A DNA stretch of 17,679 bases from CAWBNS01 sp964445105 (lineage in GTDB: Bacteria > Chlamydiota > Chlamydiia > Chlamydiales > JAJFMA01), in the NCBI GenBank assembly GCA_964445105.1, contig CAYUJS010000040.1:1-17679 (forward strand). The letters run 5' to 3'. This document shows, in pieces, positions 1-10,600 of this stretch; the first letter of the stretch is position 1, and each line of letters opens with the position of its first letter. The notes under the pieces were generated by a model, which saw only the letters and a list, made by a program, of their open reading frames with translations, was not told where the DNA came from and did no database searches. Both the position numbers and the translations under genes were made by a program.

Positions 1-210
1 CGCGCGTCGGCGGTGCTGCCCGGACCAGAGGCAAAGTCGCGGACCGGAGAGAATTCCTCTTCGTGGCAATAGAGCTCTAGAGACAAATCTATGAAGTTAG
101 CTATCAAACACTGCACCACGGCATTGAAAAAAAATTTAAACAGCCGAAGGAAGGATTTGCGATTGAAAGCTGCTCTACTTCGGCGATAAGCCATAGCATG
201 TTTTTAAGAC

Positions 211-239
211 TTGCCAACAATATTTTCAAAAGATTAAAC
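211..239 (+). promoter_or_regulatory. Weak candidate sigma70-like promoter for the lipase/NB-ARC gene
   Basis: TTGCCA at 211-216 matches the -35 consensus at five of six positions. It lies 17 bases before TTAAAC at 234-239, which is only a three-of-six match to TATAAT. Spacing is ideal but the -10 is poor. Transcription from here would start only a few bases before the ribosome binding site. It is the best candidate seen in the upstream region and is offered as tentative. Confidence 0.22.
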
Positions 240-249
240 ACCAACCATT

Positions 250-254
250 AAGGA
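250..254 (+). promoter_or_regulatory. Ribosome binding site of the lipase/NB-ARC gene
   Basis: AAGGA lies eight bases before the ATG at 263. This fixes the start at 263 rather than at the in-frame ATG at 275, which has no such motif at proper distance. Confidence 0.7.
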
Positions 255-262
255 TATATTCT

Positions 263-3200
263 ATGTTCAGTAGTATGCAGTTCTTACGCTCGGGCTTAGC
301 CTCTGTTTCCCCTAGCGCCCAGCAGCGTTTGGTAACTAATCTCAGTTCTACGCGGTTCAGACGTCTAGACTTAAATCCAACGCGTTTTTTTTTATCATCC
401 CCGTCGGCTTTGTCAGAGGAAGCTGAGCGCCTTCATCCGAGTTTCGCACATAATAACCTCCTTGCCTCATCAACAACGGCCAACACACTTGCGAAACGAG
501 CCCTTCCTTTTGAAGATACGGCCTCTCCCTTTTCTCCGAACGGCTCGCCTCGTTTTAAACACAACCGTGAAGCGTCGCAAAGCTACTTTTACATTTTCTT
601 CGGGCTACTTTTAGCGGTAGCGGTGGGCACCAAAGAGAAAAAAGTTAACGAGCTACAAGCTCAAGAAAAGGGCTTCTCGACAGATGACCCGCTAGGTTCG
701 CAATACTTCTCCTCTCTTGAGGCCGGCGCCCTTAAACAAGAGCATCTGAGCCGCGTTAAGACAAGTTATAAGGAGCGGCTTGCGGTTTTGAACATCAGTG
801 GTTTTTCTCTTGAAGAACTTAAAGCGCTGGATCAATGGCTAACAACCCACTACCACTGCTTCATGCGCCTAGAGGGCACCGCCGCTGCCGAGGCAGAAAC
901 AGCCATCCAGAGCATCGAGAGGAAGCTGAAGAAAAATGAAGGATTGTATCGCGACAGGGCTTCTCCGGCAGAGTGCGCGAGGTTTGCCTGTTTAGCCTAC
1001 GAGAAGGACTTGGATCAAATTGTGAAGCAGTTGCCACCGGGCTGGGAACTGCTGCGCGCTGAGGATAATAGAACGGTTTTGGAAGCCGGAAACAAGAAAC
1101 CGTATTTTTGGCATAAGATCAGCTATTACGGGGTGGCTTTCGTAAACCATAGCACGAGAAATGTCATCGTCGCGCACCGGGGCACCGATAGTATAAACGA
1201 TCTGTTTACAGACCTTGATGAAGTCGTTCTCGCTAAGCTGGGCCCCCACCAAAAATCGGCCCGCGATTTTGCCGACAAAGTTCATGAAAGAGTGAGTGAA
1301 TATCATTACACCATAGGATGCACCGGCCACTCCTTGGGAGGATGGCTTGCCCAGCTGACGGCGTTCTACCTTCAGCAAAAAAATAGCCAAAAGAGCGCCA
1401 GCGTGTATGCAGTGTGTTTAGATAGCCCTGGTGCCAAAGATATGATCGATAAAAAATATTTCGATAAATACAGCGGACAAGAAAGACCAGGCCTAGACGT
1501 CGTAAACTACATGATGTCGCCAAATCTTATCAACACCCACAGGCTTCACGAGGGCACGCTTTACAAGGTACCGGATAGCGCTGAAAGCCCCAAATGCTTG
1601 CTTAGCCGGATTGCACAGCATTTTTTCTCAATAGAAACCCACGACAAGGTTGGTATTGCTAAATTTTTTGAAGGTGCTCTGGAAGAGCCTGAAGGGCTCT
1701 CGCGAATAATAAACTGGCCAGCGCAAGGAATACACGAGCCCTATATGAACGATACCGCTGTCGCGCCCTATGATCAAAAAACGAAGCCGCACGAACCTGA
1801 CACCTTGCGGCTGGTTCACTTCTCCAGAAAAACAAAACGTTTGCTGAACGACATCAGCAACTGGCGTGGCTCTCTGGCGGAAGTAGCGGATGAGCAGGAC
1901 AGGCTCGCGGCGTGGCGGTGTTTTTTGGAACAGAAAGCCAAGAAAGAGATCTCTTCCGACGAGTTCCAGCTACTATGGGGATTTACGCTGGAGGGAGACA
2001 CTATCAGAGTAAATGGTGTCGCTAATGCACTAGTCTTCAGAAAAAATATTGAGCTATTCCTCCTTTGCCATCCCGAACTAGTCAAGCAGCTCGAGGGGAC
2101 AAAGCCCACGGAACTTTCAAAGTTCTATTCTGGCTATTACCAATGCATAAAACCTCCAGAGCTTTCAGAGCAGGGGTGCGGCACCTGCCCGCCGTTTTCC
2201 GCAAGCGACAGATCTAAGCAACACCAAACAATTGACAAGGGCTTTAGTACTTCTAATATAGTCCAGCTATTTGGTCCGGCGGGCTCTGGAAAGAGTGGCT
2301 TAGCAAGCAGCTACGGCAAAAGATTTGCAGAACAGCAGGCCGGGAAACGAGCGGTTACCCATTTTATTGATGCGTCTACACCAAATACCTTGCAAAGAGG
2401 ATGGCGAGAACTTGCAGCTAAATTAGGAGTAAAGCTCTCTTCGCAGAGAGGGGACAAGACGCAAGAACTAAAAAAAGCTATCTACAGTGCGTTAGAATCA
2501 CGCGGTTCTTACCTCCTTATATTTGATCATTTAGCTTCTATTAAAGAGGCTGAAGATTATCTCCCGGCAACCGAACCCAGCGGCAAAATTTTGATCGTGT
2601 CTGACTCAAAAAGGGGGCTGTCGTTTGCTAGTCGAACCGTTTTTGGCTTAGATATGGTTAAAGAATGTCCCCTCACAGAGGCCCAACTGGGAGCATTACT
2701 AGGCGAAGGCGCTGCCTCAGAGTTTTTGCAATTCGGCCCCGAGCTCAAGACTTTGCTGGCGCGATCCCCGCTTACAGTAGCGATACTAGCACGGTATTTT
2801 ACCACACAAGCTTTTGAGGAAAAGCAGGAGCTAGTTGCTGCACTCAACCTTAAACAACCGGAAGAAGCCGACCTGCTAGATCGATTAAGCGAGGTAATGA
2901 TCGGGCAGGCATGTAAAAAGTTAGGCTGTTCCGATGACAGTTGCTCACAAGAAAAAGAAGCAATTACGCGCTCGATTTTGCCACTTCTTTATGAGGTAGG
3001 CTTACCTAGCTATTTAATCAGGAAATGGTGGAATCGCGCTGCAGCACAAGCGGGGAGCAACCCAGCCGCCAACTATGAAACAATTGCAGGCCCGCTCGTC
3101 GAGGCCCTGACAGGGATATCAGTTCTAAGTCAAGAGGCGAATACCCAAATCCATGCTGAAGCGACGCGAGCCATTAGAAAAATCCTGAGTCCAAAAAAAG

Positions 3201-4375
3201 AGCAGCACATGCAGCTGCTAGAGTTTCTCTCAGGACACAGCCACATGGATAACATACACAACGATGATCTCACAGCGAACGAGAACCTATCTAGCCTATC
3301 TAGAAAGATACTAGAAAATACCAGTAGCGAGGCGCGCAATAACAAAAATTTTGCTTACTTCACTACCAAAATCTTAAATTCGATCGCGAACAACGAATTG
3401 AGAAAAGGCAGGCTTCAGGAGAGTGAAAATAACTTCAAGCAAGTCAAGAAAATTTGTGAATCACTGGCCCCACCCACGCCCCCTGCCCAAAGGGCTCGGG
3501 AACAAGATATTTTTGAGGAGTTAAAAAAAATAAATAATGCGCTCGCTTTGCAATATGCTAAATCTATTCACTACCTGGGCAAAATATATTTTCAGACAAA
3601 CCGATCTTCAGAAGCCGAATCCTATTTTAATTTAGCCGTCCTGATGATCAAACAGTTAAAATGTACCCCCTTACGAGACGAGTTTTGCAAGGAGGTTAAT
3701 ATAGAGTCTATTATTTATCAAAGGCAGGGCCCGGGCTGGATACTTTTGCAAAGCAAAGAAAAAAACGATTTAGAGGAAGCTGAAAAACTTTACTTGAAAG
3801 TTTATGAAGAAGAGGATCACCCGTTCAACCACTACTACTGTAATCTCCAGTTAGCGAGAGCATACTTCAAATTAAGTCAGGTATCGGATGAAAAGAAAAA
3901 AATCGATCACTATTACAAAAGCGCTATTGAACGGCTTAACGAGGGCGGCGTGCATGAACACACGCCTTTCGATAGTGCTTTGAGTATTGCCGAAAACAAA
4001 GGTAAAACCTGGGTGGACGCCAAACCAGCTATCTACCTGTTGCAAGGGGAGATTTTGGCTGATAAAAATGGCGACCGCGATTTTCAGAAAGCCGAAGCAA
4101 GTTTCCAAAAAGTTATTGATCTGGGCGCCTTAAGCCCAGATAAGCCCTTAGACGACTATGTTTTCTTGGCCCACTACCAACTAGCGATGCTGTATATATG
4201 CCAAGCTAACTTGTGCCACATCCTACCCCGCGAGAAAAAGGAGTACATATTCAAGGCAAAGAAATCCGCATGGGATGCCCTCAGGAAGCTGGCTAAGCAA
4301 CCGGGGATCTTAGATAAGCGACAAAACGAGATTGACGAGTTGGAAGAGCTCCTAGACAAACATGTAGATAATTAG
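263..4375 (+). CDS. NLR-like protein: class 3 lipase, NB-ARC-type STAND NTPase and TPR repeats (1370 aa)
   Basis: Residues 1-35 contain no acidic residue and several Arg, resembling a mitochondrial presequence. Residues 108-122 form one hydrophobic segment. Residues about 230-470 form a class 3 lipase-like alpha/beta hydrolase: HRGTDS at 305-310, nucleophile elbow GHSLGG with Ser357, and a probable catalytic His460 in a Ile-Glu-Thr-His context. The usual Asp is not obvious, because the NYMMSPN stretch has Asn where many relatives have Asp. Walker A GPAGSGKS is at 671-678. The Walker B-like strand LLIFD ends at Asp755 and is followed by His, recalling the FDN form of TPR-linked NB-ARC proteins. 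KILIVSDS at 775-782 and RSPLTVAIL at 834-842 match the later NB-ARC blocks. TPR-like helical pairs occur at about 1040-1065, 1098-1130, 1190-1225 and 1256-1288. Inference: the TPRs sense a ligand, the NTPase switches, and the lipase acts on membrane lipid. It could serve as a host-directed effector or as a defence STAND protein. It faces convergently towards the OTU genes and is more AT-rich than they are. Confidence 0.85.
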   Translation: MFSSMQFLRSGLASVSPSAQQRLVTNLSSTRFRRLDLNPTRFFLSSPSALSEEAERLHPSFAHNNLLASSTTANTLAKRALPFEDTASPFSPNGSPRFKHNREASQSYFYIFFGLLLAVAVGTKEKKVNELQAQEKGFSTDDPLGSQYFSSLEAGALKQEHLSRVKTSYKERLAVLNISGFSLEELKALDQWLTTHYHCFMRLEGTAAAEAETAIQSIERKLKKNEGLYRDRASPAECARFACLAYEKDLDQIVKQLPPGWELLRAEDNRTVLEAGNKKPYFWHKISYYGVAFVNHSTRNVIVAHRGTDSINDLFTDLDEVVLAKLGPHQKSARDFADKVHERVSEYHYTIGCTGHSLGGWLAQLTAFYLQQKNSQKSASVYAVCLDSPGAKDMIDKKYFDKYSGQERPGLDVVNYMMSPNLINTHRLHEGTLYKVPDSAESPKCLLSRIAQHFFSIETHDKVGIAKFFEGALEEPEGLSRIINWPAQGIHEPYMNDTAVAPYDQKTKPHEPDTLRLVHFSRKTKRLLNDISNWRGSLAEVADEQDRLAAWRCFLEQKAKKEISSDEFQLLWGFTLEGDTIRVNGVANALVFRKNIELFLLCHPELVKQLEGTKPTELSKFYSGYYQCIKPPELSEQGCGTCPPFSASDRSKQHQTIDKGFSTSNIVQLFGPAGSGKSGLASSYGKRFAEQQAGKRAVTHFIDASTPNTLQRGWRELAAKLGVKLSSQRGDKTQELKKAIYSALESRGSYLLIFDHLASIKEAEDYLPATEPSGKILIVSDSKRGLSFASRTVFGLDMVKECPLTEAQLGALLGEGAASEFLQFGPELKTLLARSPLTVAILARYFTTQAFEEKQELVAALNLKQPEEADLLDRLSEVMIGQACKKLGCSDDSCSQEKEAITRSILPLLYEVGLPSYLIRKWWNRAAAQAGSNPAANYETIAGPLVEALTGISVLSQEANTQIHAEATRAIRKILSPKKEQHMQLLEFLSGHSHMDNIHNDDLTANENLSSLSRKILENTSSEARNNKNFAYFTTKILNSIANNELRKGRLQESENNFKQVKKICESLAPPTPPAQRAREQDIFEELKKINNALALQYAKSIHYLGKIYFQTNRSSEAESYFNLAVLMIKQLKCTPLRDEFCKEVNIESIIYQRQGPGWILLQSKEKNDLEEAEKLYLKVYEEEDHPFNHYYCNLQLARAYFKLSQVSDEKKKIDHYYKSAIERLNEGGVHEHTPFDSALSIAENKGKTWVDAKPAIYLLQGEILADKNGDRDFQKAEASFQKVIDLGALSPDKPLDDYVFLAHYQLAMLYICQANLCHILPREKKEYIFKAKKSAWDALRKLAKQPGILDKRQNEIDELEELLDKHVDN

Positions 4376-4696
4376 CGTATAAGCAAAAAGCCGCGATAAG
4401 GACGCCGATCAAAGTCGGCGTTCTTATCAAAAGTGATCGAAGTAGAAGATTAGAATTAAATCCAGCCCAAATGAGGTGCCTACTTTGAGAAAGCTAGCAG
4501 CCATCTCTGCTCAATCCTGCCATCTGAAGAGCTGAATAGCGCTATTTTATATCCCTTCTTGCTCTCGATCTACTCATCTGATTTTTCTACAAGTTTCTTG
4601 ACCTCTGATATGGCTTCAGGGACTCGTGTGGCCTTTAGTAACCACCCTCGAAGCACTCAAAAGACCGGTGAACAGCCTTTCTGCAAGGGTTCTAAG
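4376..4696. other. Convergent intergenic region (321 bp)
   Basis: This gap separates the 3' ends of the plus-strand lipase gene and the minus-strand OTU gene. It holds a strong stem-loop at 4395-4428. No gene is supported on either strand in the rest. On the minus strand, just past the TAG of the OTU gene, the same frame stays open for 26 more codons to a TGA at 4616-4618, which may be a remnant of a longer C-terminus (see findings). I see no other structure. Confidence 0.6.
4395..4428. terminator. Stem-loop between convergent genes, probable transcription terminator
   Basis: A 14-bp stem (left arm 4395-4408, right arm 4415-4428) with one G-U type pair encloses a six-base loop, TCAAAG. It begins 19 bases after the lipase gene stop. 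On the minus strand the stem is followed, after four bases, by CTTTTTGCTT, so the U-tract serves transcripts of the OTU gene. On the plus strand the stem is followed by A residues and not T. It is therefore best read as a minus-strand intrinsic terminator that may also protect or pause the plus-strand transcript. Confidence 0.65.
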
Positions 4697-7600
4697 CTAC
4701 TCTCGCACTCGTTTCTGTTCATCCCGCTGCTGATAAGCTAAGCCTAGATTTTGCGAAAGTTTGACCACATGGGGGTGGCCAGGCCCATAAAGGGCTTCCA
4801 TGTCGGCCAGAGCTTGCATAAAAAGACCAATCGCCTGGTCTAGATCGCCTTCCTGTTGACAGATCTTGCCTTGACAATTCATCAACAGCGCCCTTGCAAG
4901 GGGCCTCTGGTCCACCTGCAGCTGGTCGTACATTTGCCAGGCTTCTTGTAATAGTTTTTTTGCAGTTTGCAGGTCTTTTTCTTCAATATAGCAACCCAAC
5001 AGATTGCCCAAGCATGCTACAGGCGTCATTTGTGCTTTGGAGCAGACCCTTTTCGCATACTCCAACGCCGTAGTGAAAATTTTTATCGCCGCGCCAAGCT
5101 GTCCAAGATCCTTTTGCAGCGTACCTAGATTGTTGAGAACTTTCAAACGCAAGTCTCCAAGCGCATCTAGCTGGGGCAGTAGTTTAAGTGCCTGAGAATA
5201 ATAATCCAAAGCCCGCTCCTTAGCTGCCGGCTCCTCGCTTACCCCATAAAGCTCGGCAAGGTGAGCATATGCCTTCGCTAAGTTCACTTTTGCTACGTCA
5301 TCCGACTGAGGCGGAGTCCGTTTGATTACTTGCAAAAGGAGGCCTTCAGCTTCTTTCGATTGGCCAAGTCCAAGGTAAACAAAAGCTGCGTTACACAAAA
5401 TTGAAAGGTCGTGTTCGTCCCCAAGCTCAGCTAGCGCTTGGTTCAAACGGGGTAGCAGAGCCCGTGCCTGCACCAAATCACGCTTGCGTGTGGGGCCAGT
5501 ATATACGCAGCAAAGCCCAATCAAAAGTCGTGCTTTCAGGCTCGGCACCAGACGCGAAAGGCCGTCATAAGCTTTTAACCCCTGCTCACAGTGAAACACG
5601 GCAGCATCTTCCTCACCAAGGGCCAAGCAGATATTCACGAGCATGAGTGACACCGACACGTAAATAGCATCTTTAGGCAGAGAAAATGCCTCGTAATCAG
5701 CCATGAGCTTTTCACAACACTCCTTGGCTGGCCCATGTTGATGCAAGCTCGAATGCGCCGTAATCATAAGGTCCATAAAATAAAAATATTTGCTGAGCTC
5801 TCTATTTTCACGATAGTGAGAGATGATTGAGCCGATATGTTCCAGCACATTATCCCACCTATGCTGCTGGCTATGTATCTCAACCAAACGCGCCAAAATC
5901 GACACACACTCGTCGGGCGAAGCTCCTAGACGTTTTGATAGCGCCAAAAGTTGCAGTAAATAGATTGCTTCTTGGGACAAGTCTTTTTTCAACTGTAAAA
6001 TCTTTATAAACTGGATAACAACGCCGCGAAGCTCAGTCAAGACAGGAGGCACGGTTGAGTTTAGCAGCGCGTGGGCTCGCATTACATTTGCTTCTGCTTC
6101 ACCAAGTTTGCCCAAGCTGGCAAGGCAACTCGCTACGTTACTCAGATGGGGCGCTATTCGAGGGTGGCGAGGGCCTACCAGGCTCTGGCAGATGTTCATG
6201 GCTTTTGTGTGACAAATTAAGGCCCGTCGATGGTCCTCAACTTGCCCACTAGCCTCCCCGCGCAGGCCGTAAGCGAGGCCGAGACCATTCCAAGCAGCCA
6301 TCAGTTCATTAGGCGCCTGTGTACAAAATGCAGGAAGAGGTTCCAAGATCGCCAAGGCTTCTTGTAGCCTACCCGCTCGGACAAATGCGTAACCAATGTT
6401 CTGCAGGGCTACGATAAAAAAAAGGTTTTTCTCAGAAGCTCCCGGCTGCTTACGGAGCATCAGAAGGGATCGCTCGTAAAGAGCCAGCCCGTCGTCATTT
6501 TTTCCAACACGTAATAAATACCGCCCCCTCGTCTGCAAAGCTTCGATCGCGTCCTTGGGGTTGGCAGTACTTAGCGGCTCCAGCAGCTCAAGCGCTTGTC
6601 GAGAGCACTCCTCTTCTGCATCGAGTTTACCCAGCTCTGCTAGGACGCGCGCGCTGCCGCGTAACGCTCTACTCAGGCGCCGATTTGCGCTCCCTTGCTT
6701 TAGGTTTCTTAAGGCGGTGACAAGCAGGACAAAGTACTCTTCAGATTCATCTCTTCGCCCCCATTTGAAGTAGTTGTGAGCAAGGCCATAGTAAAGCTCG
6801 CATTGTAATAAAGTGTGATGGGGAATGTTGCGACGAGCAATATTCAGGGCCATATGCAAACGATCTTCTGCCTGTTCGTAAAACGATAGATGCGTATAGA
6901 CCTCGCTTAGCCCGGCCAGAAGAGCCACTTGAACTGGGTTTGCCCCACTCAGCTGGCTCATGATTTTTAATCCTCGCAAATAGTAGTTACGCGCTTGCTG
7001 CGGGTCACCTGCTTCGTAAAGCATACGGCCCAAATTGTTGAAGAGAACCGCGTGAGAGAAGTGGGCAAGGGGATAGACCTTATGGTTTAACTCAATAGCC
7101 TCCTGGCAAAACTGCCTCGACCTCTCTAGATCGCGGCTAGAGAGCGCCAGCGCCAGATTCGCAAGTACGTTCACTTTCTCTGTGCCCTTGGACAGAGCTA
7201 GCAAGCCTTCGAAAATTTTCTCAGCCTTTGCGCTGTCTCCCAATTCTATGGCTAACAAACCCAGTTCTGTGTCCACTACATGCTTGGTGCGCAGCCAACG
7301 CGCCTTATCTAAATCAGACAGTGCTAAAGGAGAAAAAGGCCTAGCAGCCTCACCGTAATCGTCGAGCAATCTCCTGGCTTCTTCGAACCTCCCCACATCG
7401 CGATAGAGGCTCGCCAGCAGAGCTATATCGCTTATTTTGCTTATTTCAGCATCAAAGCTGGATTGGTTGAGTTGCTGTTCTGCCAGACTCTTCAGTTTCA
7501 AATAATACCTCTCGGCACCTCCAAAGTCTCCTTCTGCTTCAGCAATACGGCCTAGGAACGTTAAGAATTTGACGGTTTCAGGGAGCGCTTGAAAGTACCC

Positions 7601-10600
7601 TTTCGCCTTCTCATACTGCTGTAAACGCATAGCAATCTGCCCCATGCTTTCCTTATTTTCTGCCCAAAAACTCTGCCTGCAAAGAGCGCCGATGTCTCTG
7701 CTTTTAATGAATTGCTCCAGGGTATCGTACAGAGGGAGAAGCACCTGGTAAATCTTGGTCAGCTCTGTTAAAAAGGTTGGGTTTAGGTCAAAATGACGCG
7801 AAGTTTGTGTGGCATCATCATTGATGAATGGACTTAGCAGCGGGTTCAACTCTTCCCTTTGCCGATTGGCTTGGGCGTAAGCAGCGAGCCGAAATCTCAT
7901 AGTTTCGCTAAGAAGCCATTTTAGGTTTTTGGCCCCCTGCGGGTTTAGAATACCTTTTATTTTCTGAAGAATCTCGATTTTTTCCCAGCTGCTGGGGCAA
8001 GAGACAGAAGCCAATAGGGCAAAGCGATCCAAAGTAAGGTGAGGAAGGCGATAGAGGTCATTTTTCGCGCGCAACAGGCGCCCGGCATGCGAAAGCTCGA
8101 TTTCACTCCAAGGGTTGAAATGAATAAGATCTTCTTCTACTAGTAACTCAAAAACCAAGTGATCCCTGATAGATCCTACTTTATAAGGCTGGTCTAAGAC
8201 GACTTGAAGCGCTTTGCGATAATCTTTCACCAAGCCGTCGTTCCCGTAAACAAAATCAACATTCAGCAACTCTAAAGGCAAATGTGGCTCTAGCTCAAAC
8301 CAGTAAGCATCGCCATATTTTTGGCTCGTTCCCTGAAACTGGGCCATTTGAGTCGGTGTCTGTATGAGCCTAAATTCGTGAGCTACAATGCGTCCGTCTA
8401 TCTTTTGCTCATTTTGGCCAAGAGGCGTTTTATGTCCTTTGCCAGCAACCCCACCTCCGTCAAAAGCGAAGCCTCTCGGCATCACATCGTCGTAAAAGCC
8501 TTCGGTTTTCAACTCAGCAATAATGAGTGCAGGCAAAATAGTCTCGCCCAAGTTGATGACCTTGAGATGCATTAGGTGGGTGATATCTGTAAAATAACTG
8601 ATCGCTTCCGGACTGTCTTTTCCCTCTTCGAGCAGAAAGGCAAACTCCAGGTCTGACCAGGGGGTGGCTTCATGACGAGCCAGCGATCCTAGGGTAACCA
8701 TAGCAAATTCGCAGGGAGGCTGGCCGCAAGCAGCTACGCATTGCTGAAACAGCTGGGCGATAAACCCCTTCATTCTCTCAGCAATTTCATGAAAAAGAGC
8801 CTGCGTCTCTTCCGGTGCAGAACCATCTTTTGGGATTCGAGCCGTTATAGAGGTACGAATTTCTTTCAACAATTTTTTGTTGTCTCTATCACTTAAGCTG
8901 AGCTCTCGGGCCGAGAAAGGCGATAATCTCCTGGAGCACAGCTGGATCATTTGCGCATGAACCAAAGTGATTTTTTCTAGACACTGAGTTTGGCGGTGCG
9001 TGAAAAACTCGAGCGGCCCGTCGATGGGCGGTAAAGATTGAGAAACGCGCTGGCTCAGCTCCGCGCTGTCGCTAAGAGCAAAGGTCATTAATAACTTGGC
9101 AGCTTTTTTTAGAGATTGCACCTCAGGCGGAAGGAGGCCGTACGAAGTAGCATCCCTAAACACAGCCTGGTAAGTAAGCAGCATCTGCTGGGCACGCCCG
9201 GCAGTCAACGCGAACGAATGCTTCATCTCATCAGTAATCGGCTCAATTTTCTTTGCAGGCTTTGCAAGACGGTACGCGTAATTAAACAAGCCCGCAGCTT
9301 TTATACAATCGTCTTTTGCCTGTTTCGCTAAGTAAATCTGCCCCAGATGAACAGCGCTCTTTTCTACCAACTGATCGGGGCACTTGTGTACCTGCGTCAT
9401 CAAGTAGGCGAAAAAGTTTTTTGCTATATTTGATTTTCCAGTAAAAAGCGCTTGCTCCCCTGCAGAATAGGTGGCTAGATACAGCAAATTACTCACAAAA
9501 TCGGCCTCCGCTTTTTTTGGTCCTGCGGCCTCTTTGCTCGTTTGCTCTAGAAGGGGTTCATAGCAAAGCCGGAGCTCCTCCAACTTATTGAGCACTAGCT
9601 GCCGCACACTTTCGTCCAGGCGACAAACGGCTATTTTAGATTCCAGCGAGTAGAGCTGACTAGTCTGCTGCCGAACGAAAAAAAGGACATGAATCGGAAA
9701 AGGTTGGTCGGAAGAGAACCAATCTCTTAATAAGTAAAAAACTTCTTCATCGTTCGATGCTAGGGTCTCCAATTTACTCTTAAAGGCACTTGCAACCTCT
9801 GGCTGCGCTGCTGCAATGGGTTTTAAGGAATCATAGATCGCTTGTGACCTTTGTAAAATCGCCGCTGACACGGCTTGACTGAGCTCTTTTTTCAAGGCGC
9901 CGACGAGGAATGTGTGGATAGCAAACGGCTGCTGCCTAGAGCGCTGCTCTAGTGTCAGACTCAATTCCCAAGCTTTTAGAAACTCTCCCCTTCTAAGAAA
10001 AAGACGAGCGAGGAGAAAAGTCGCCAGATAAGAAGCGTTGATAGTGATTGTGCTGTTGTCCGATTGCAAGGATTTGGAGCCTATGGGCACGTCTAGAAGA
10101 GCCGGCCTATAGGTAATAGAAGCCCAATTTTCTCTACTTTGAGCAGCCTTTACTAGTAAATACAGGGCTTCTTGGTCGCGGCCCTGGCTCAAAAGAAAAT
10201 ATCCGTATTCACACGAAGCTGCGCTGCTTTGCTCCATGGCGTCGGCCGATTTAAACTGCTCTTCATCCGCTCCTGCACACAAACCTTGCAAAATAGCGTC
10301 GGCTGTCATCTCTGGGTTACTGTCGAGAATGTCAGCCCAAGGATCCACCGCTGGTAAGTATTCGCTTTGGATTGAACCGTTAATTTCATCTCGCTCGGTC
10401 AGAGGTAGGCCTGAGGGCCGGGCGACATCCGAAGAAACTTCCGCATCAAGTGCTTCAAGCCCAGAGAAGTGATTGACCCCATTGTGAAAAACCAGAATGG
10501 GTGGCCCTGGCCGCTTGGCCGTCACACGCTTACCATCTGCTAGAAACACTTGGATATTCGTTTGAAACAGTTCATTGATCACATCGATGGGCGTCTTAAA

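Larger units (their letters stand above)
1..262. other. Non-coding region upstream of the lipase/NB-ARC gene
   Basis: No complete gene is visible here. The first 60 bases are clearly more GC-rich than the rest. All three forward frames are open from the window edge, to stops at 70-72, 78-80 and 92-94, so a short tail of a gene from outside the window could end here. I cannot choose a frame or recognise a product. From about 120 onward the sequence becomes A/T-rich. A 7-bp inverted repeat, GCCGAAG at 143-149 and CTTCGGC at 178-184, encloses a 28-base loop and is followed about 16 bases later by a run of five T. It could be a weak upstream terminator or an operator, but the stem is too short for a firm call. 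Confidence 0.4.

Noticed and set aside
1..94. 3' end of an upstream gene at the left edge
   Set aside because: All three forward frames are open over this short GC-rich stretch and none gives a recognisable protein, so no call is possible.
992..1523. Minus-strand open frames opposite the lipase domain
   Set aside because: They lie fully antisense to a gene with clear motifs, have no ribosome binding sites of note and show no recognisable domain.
4395..4428. Classical intrinsic terminator of the plus-strand gene
   Set aside because: The stem is strong, but on the plus strand it is followed by A residues and not a T run. The U-tract is on the minus-strand side.
4559..4741. Plus-strand 60-residue open frame in the convergent gap
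   Set aside because: It overlaps the end of the OTU gene, has no ribosome binding site and is of low-complexity Ser/Leu composition. The region is better explained as 3' flank of the minus-strand gene.
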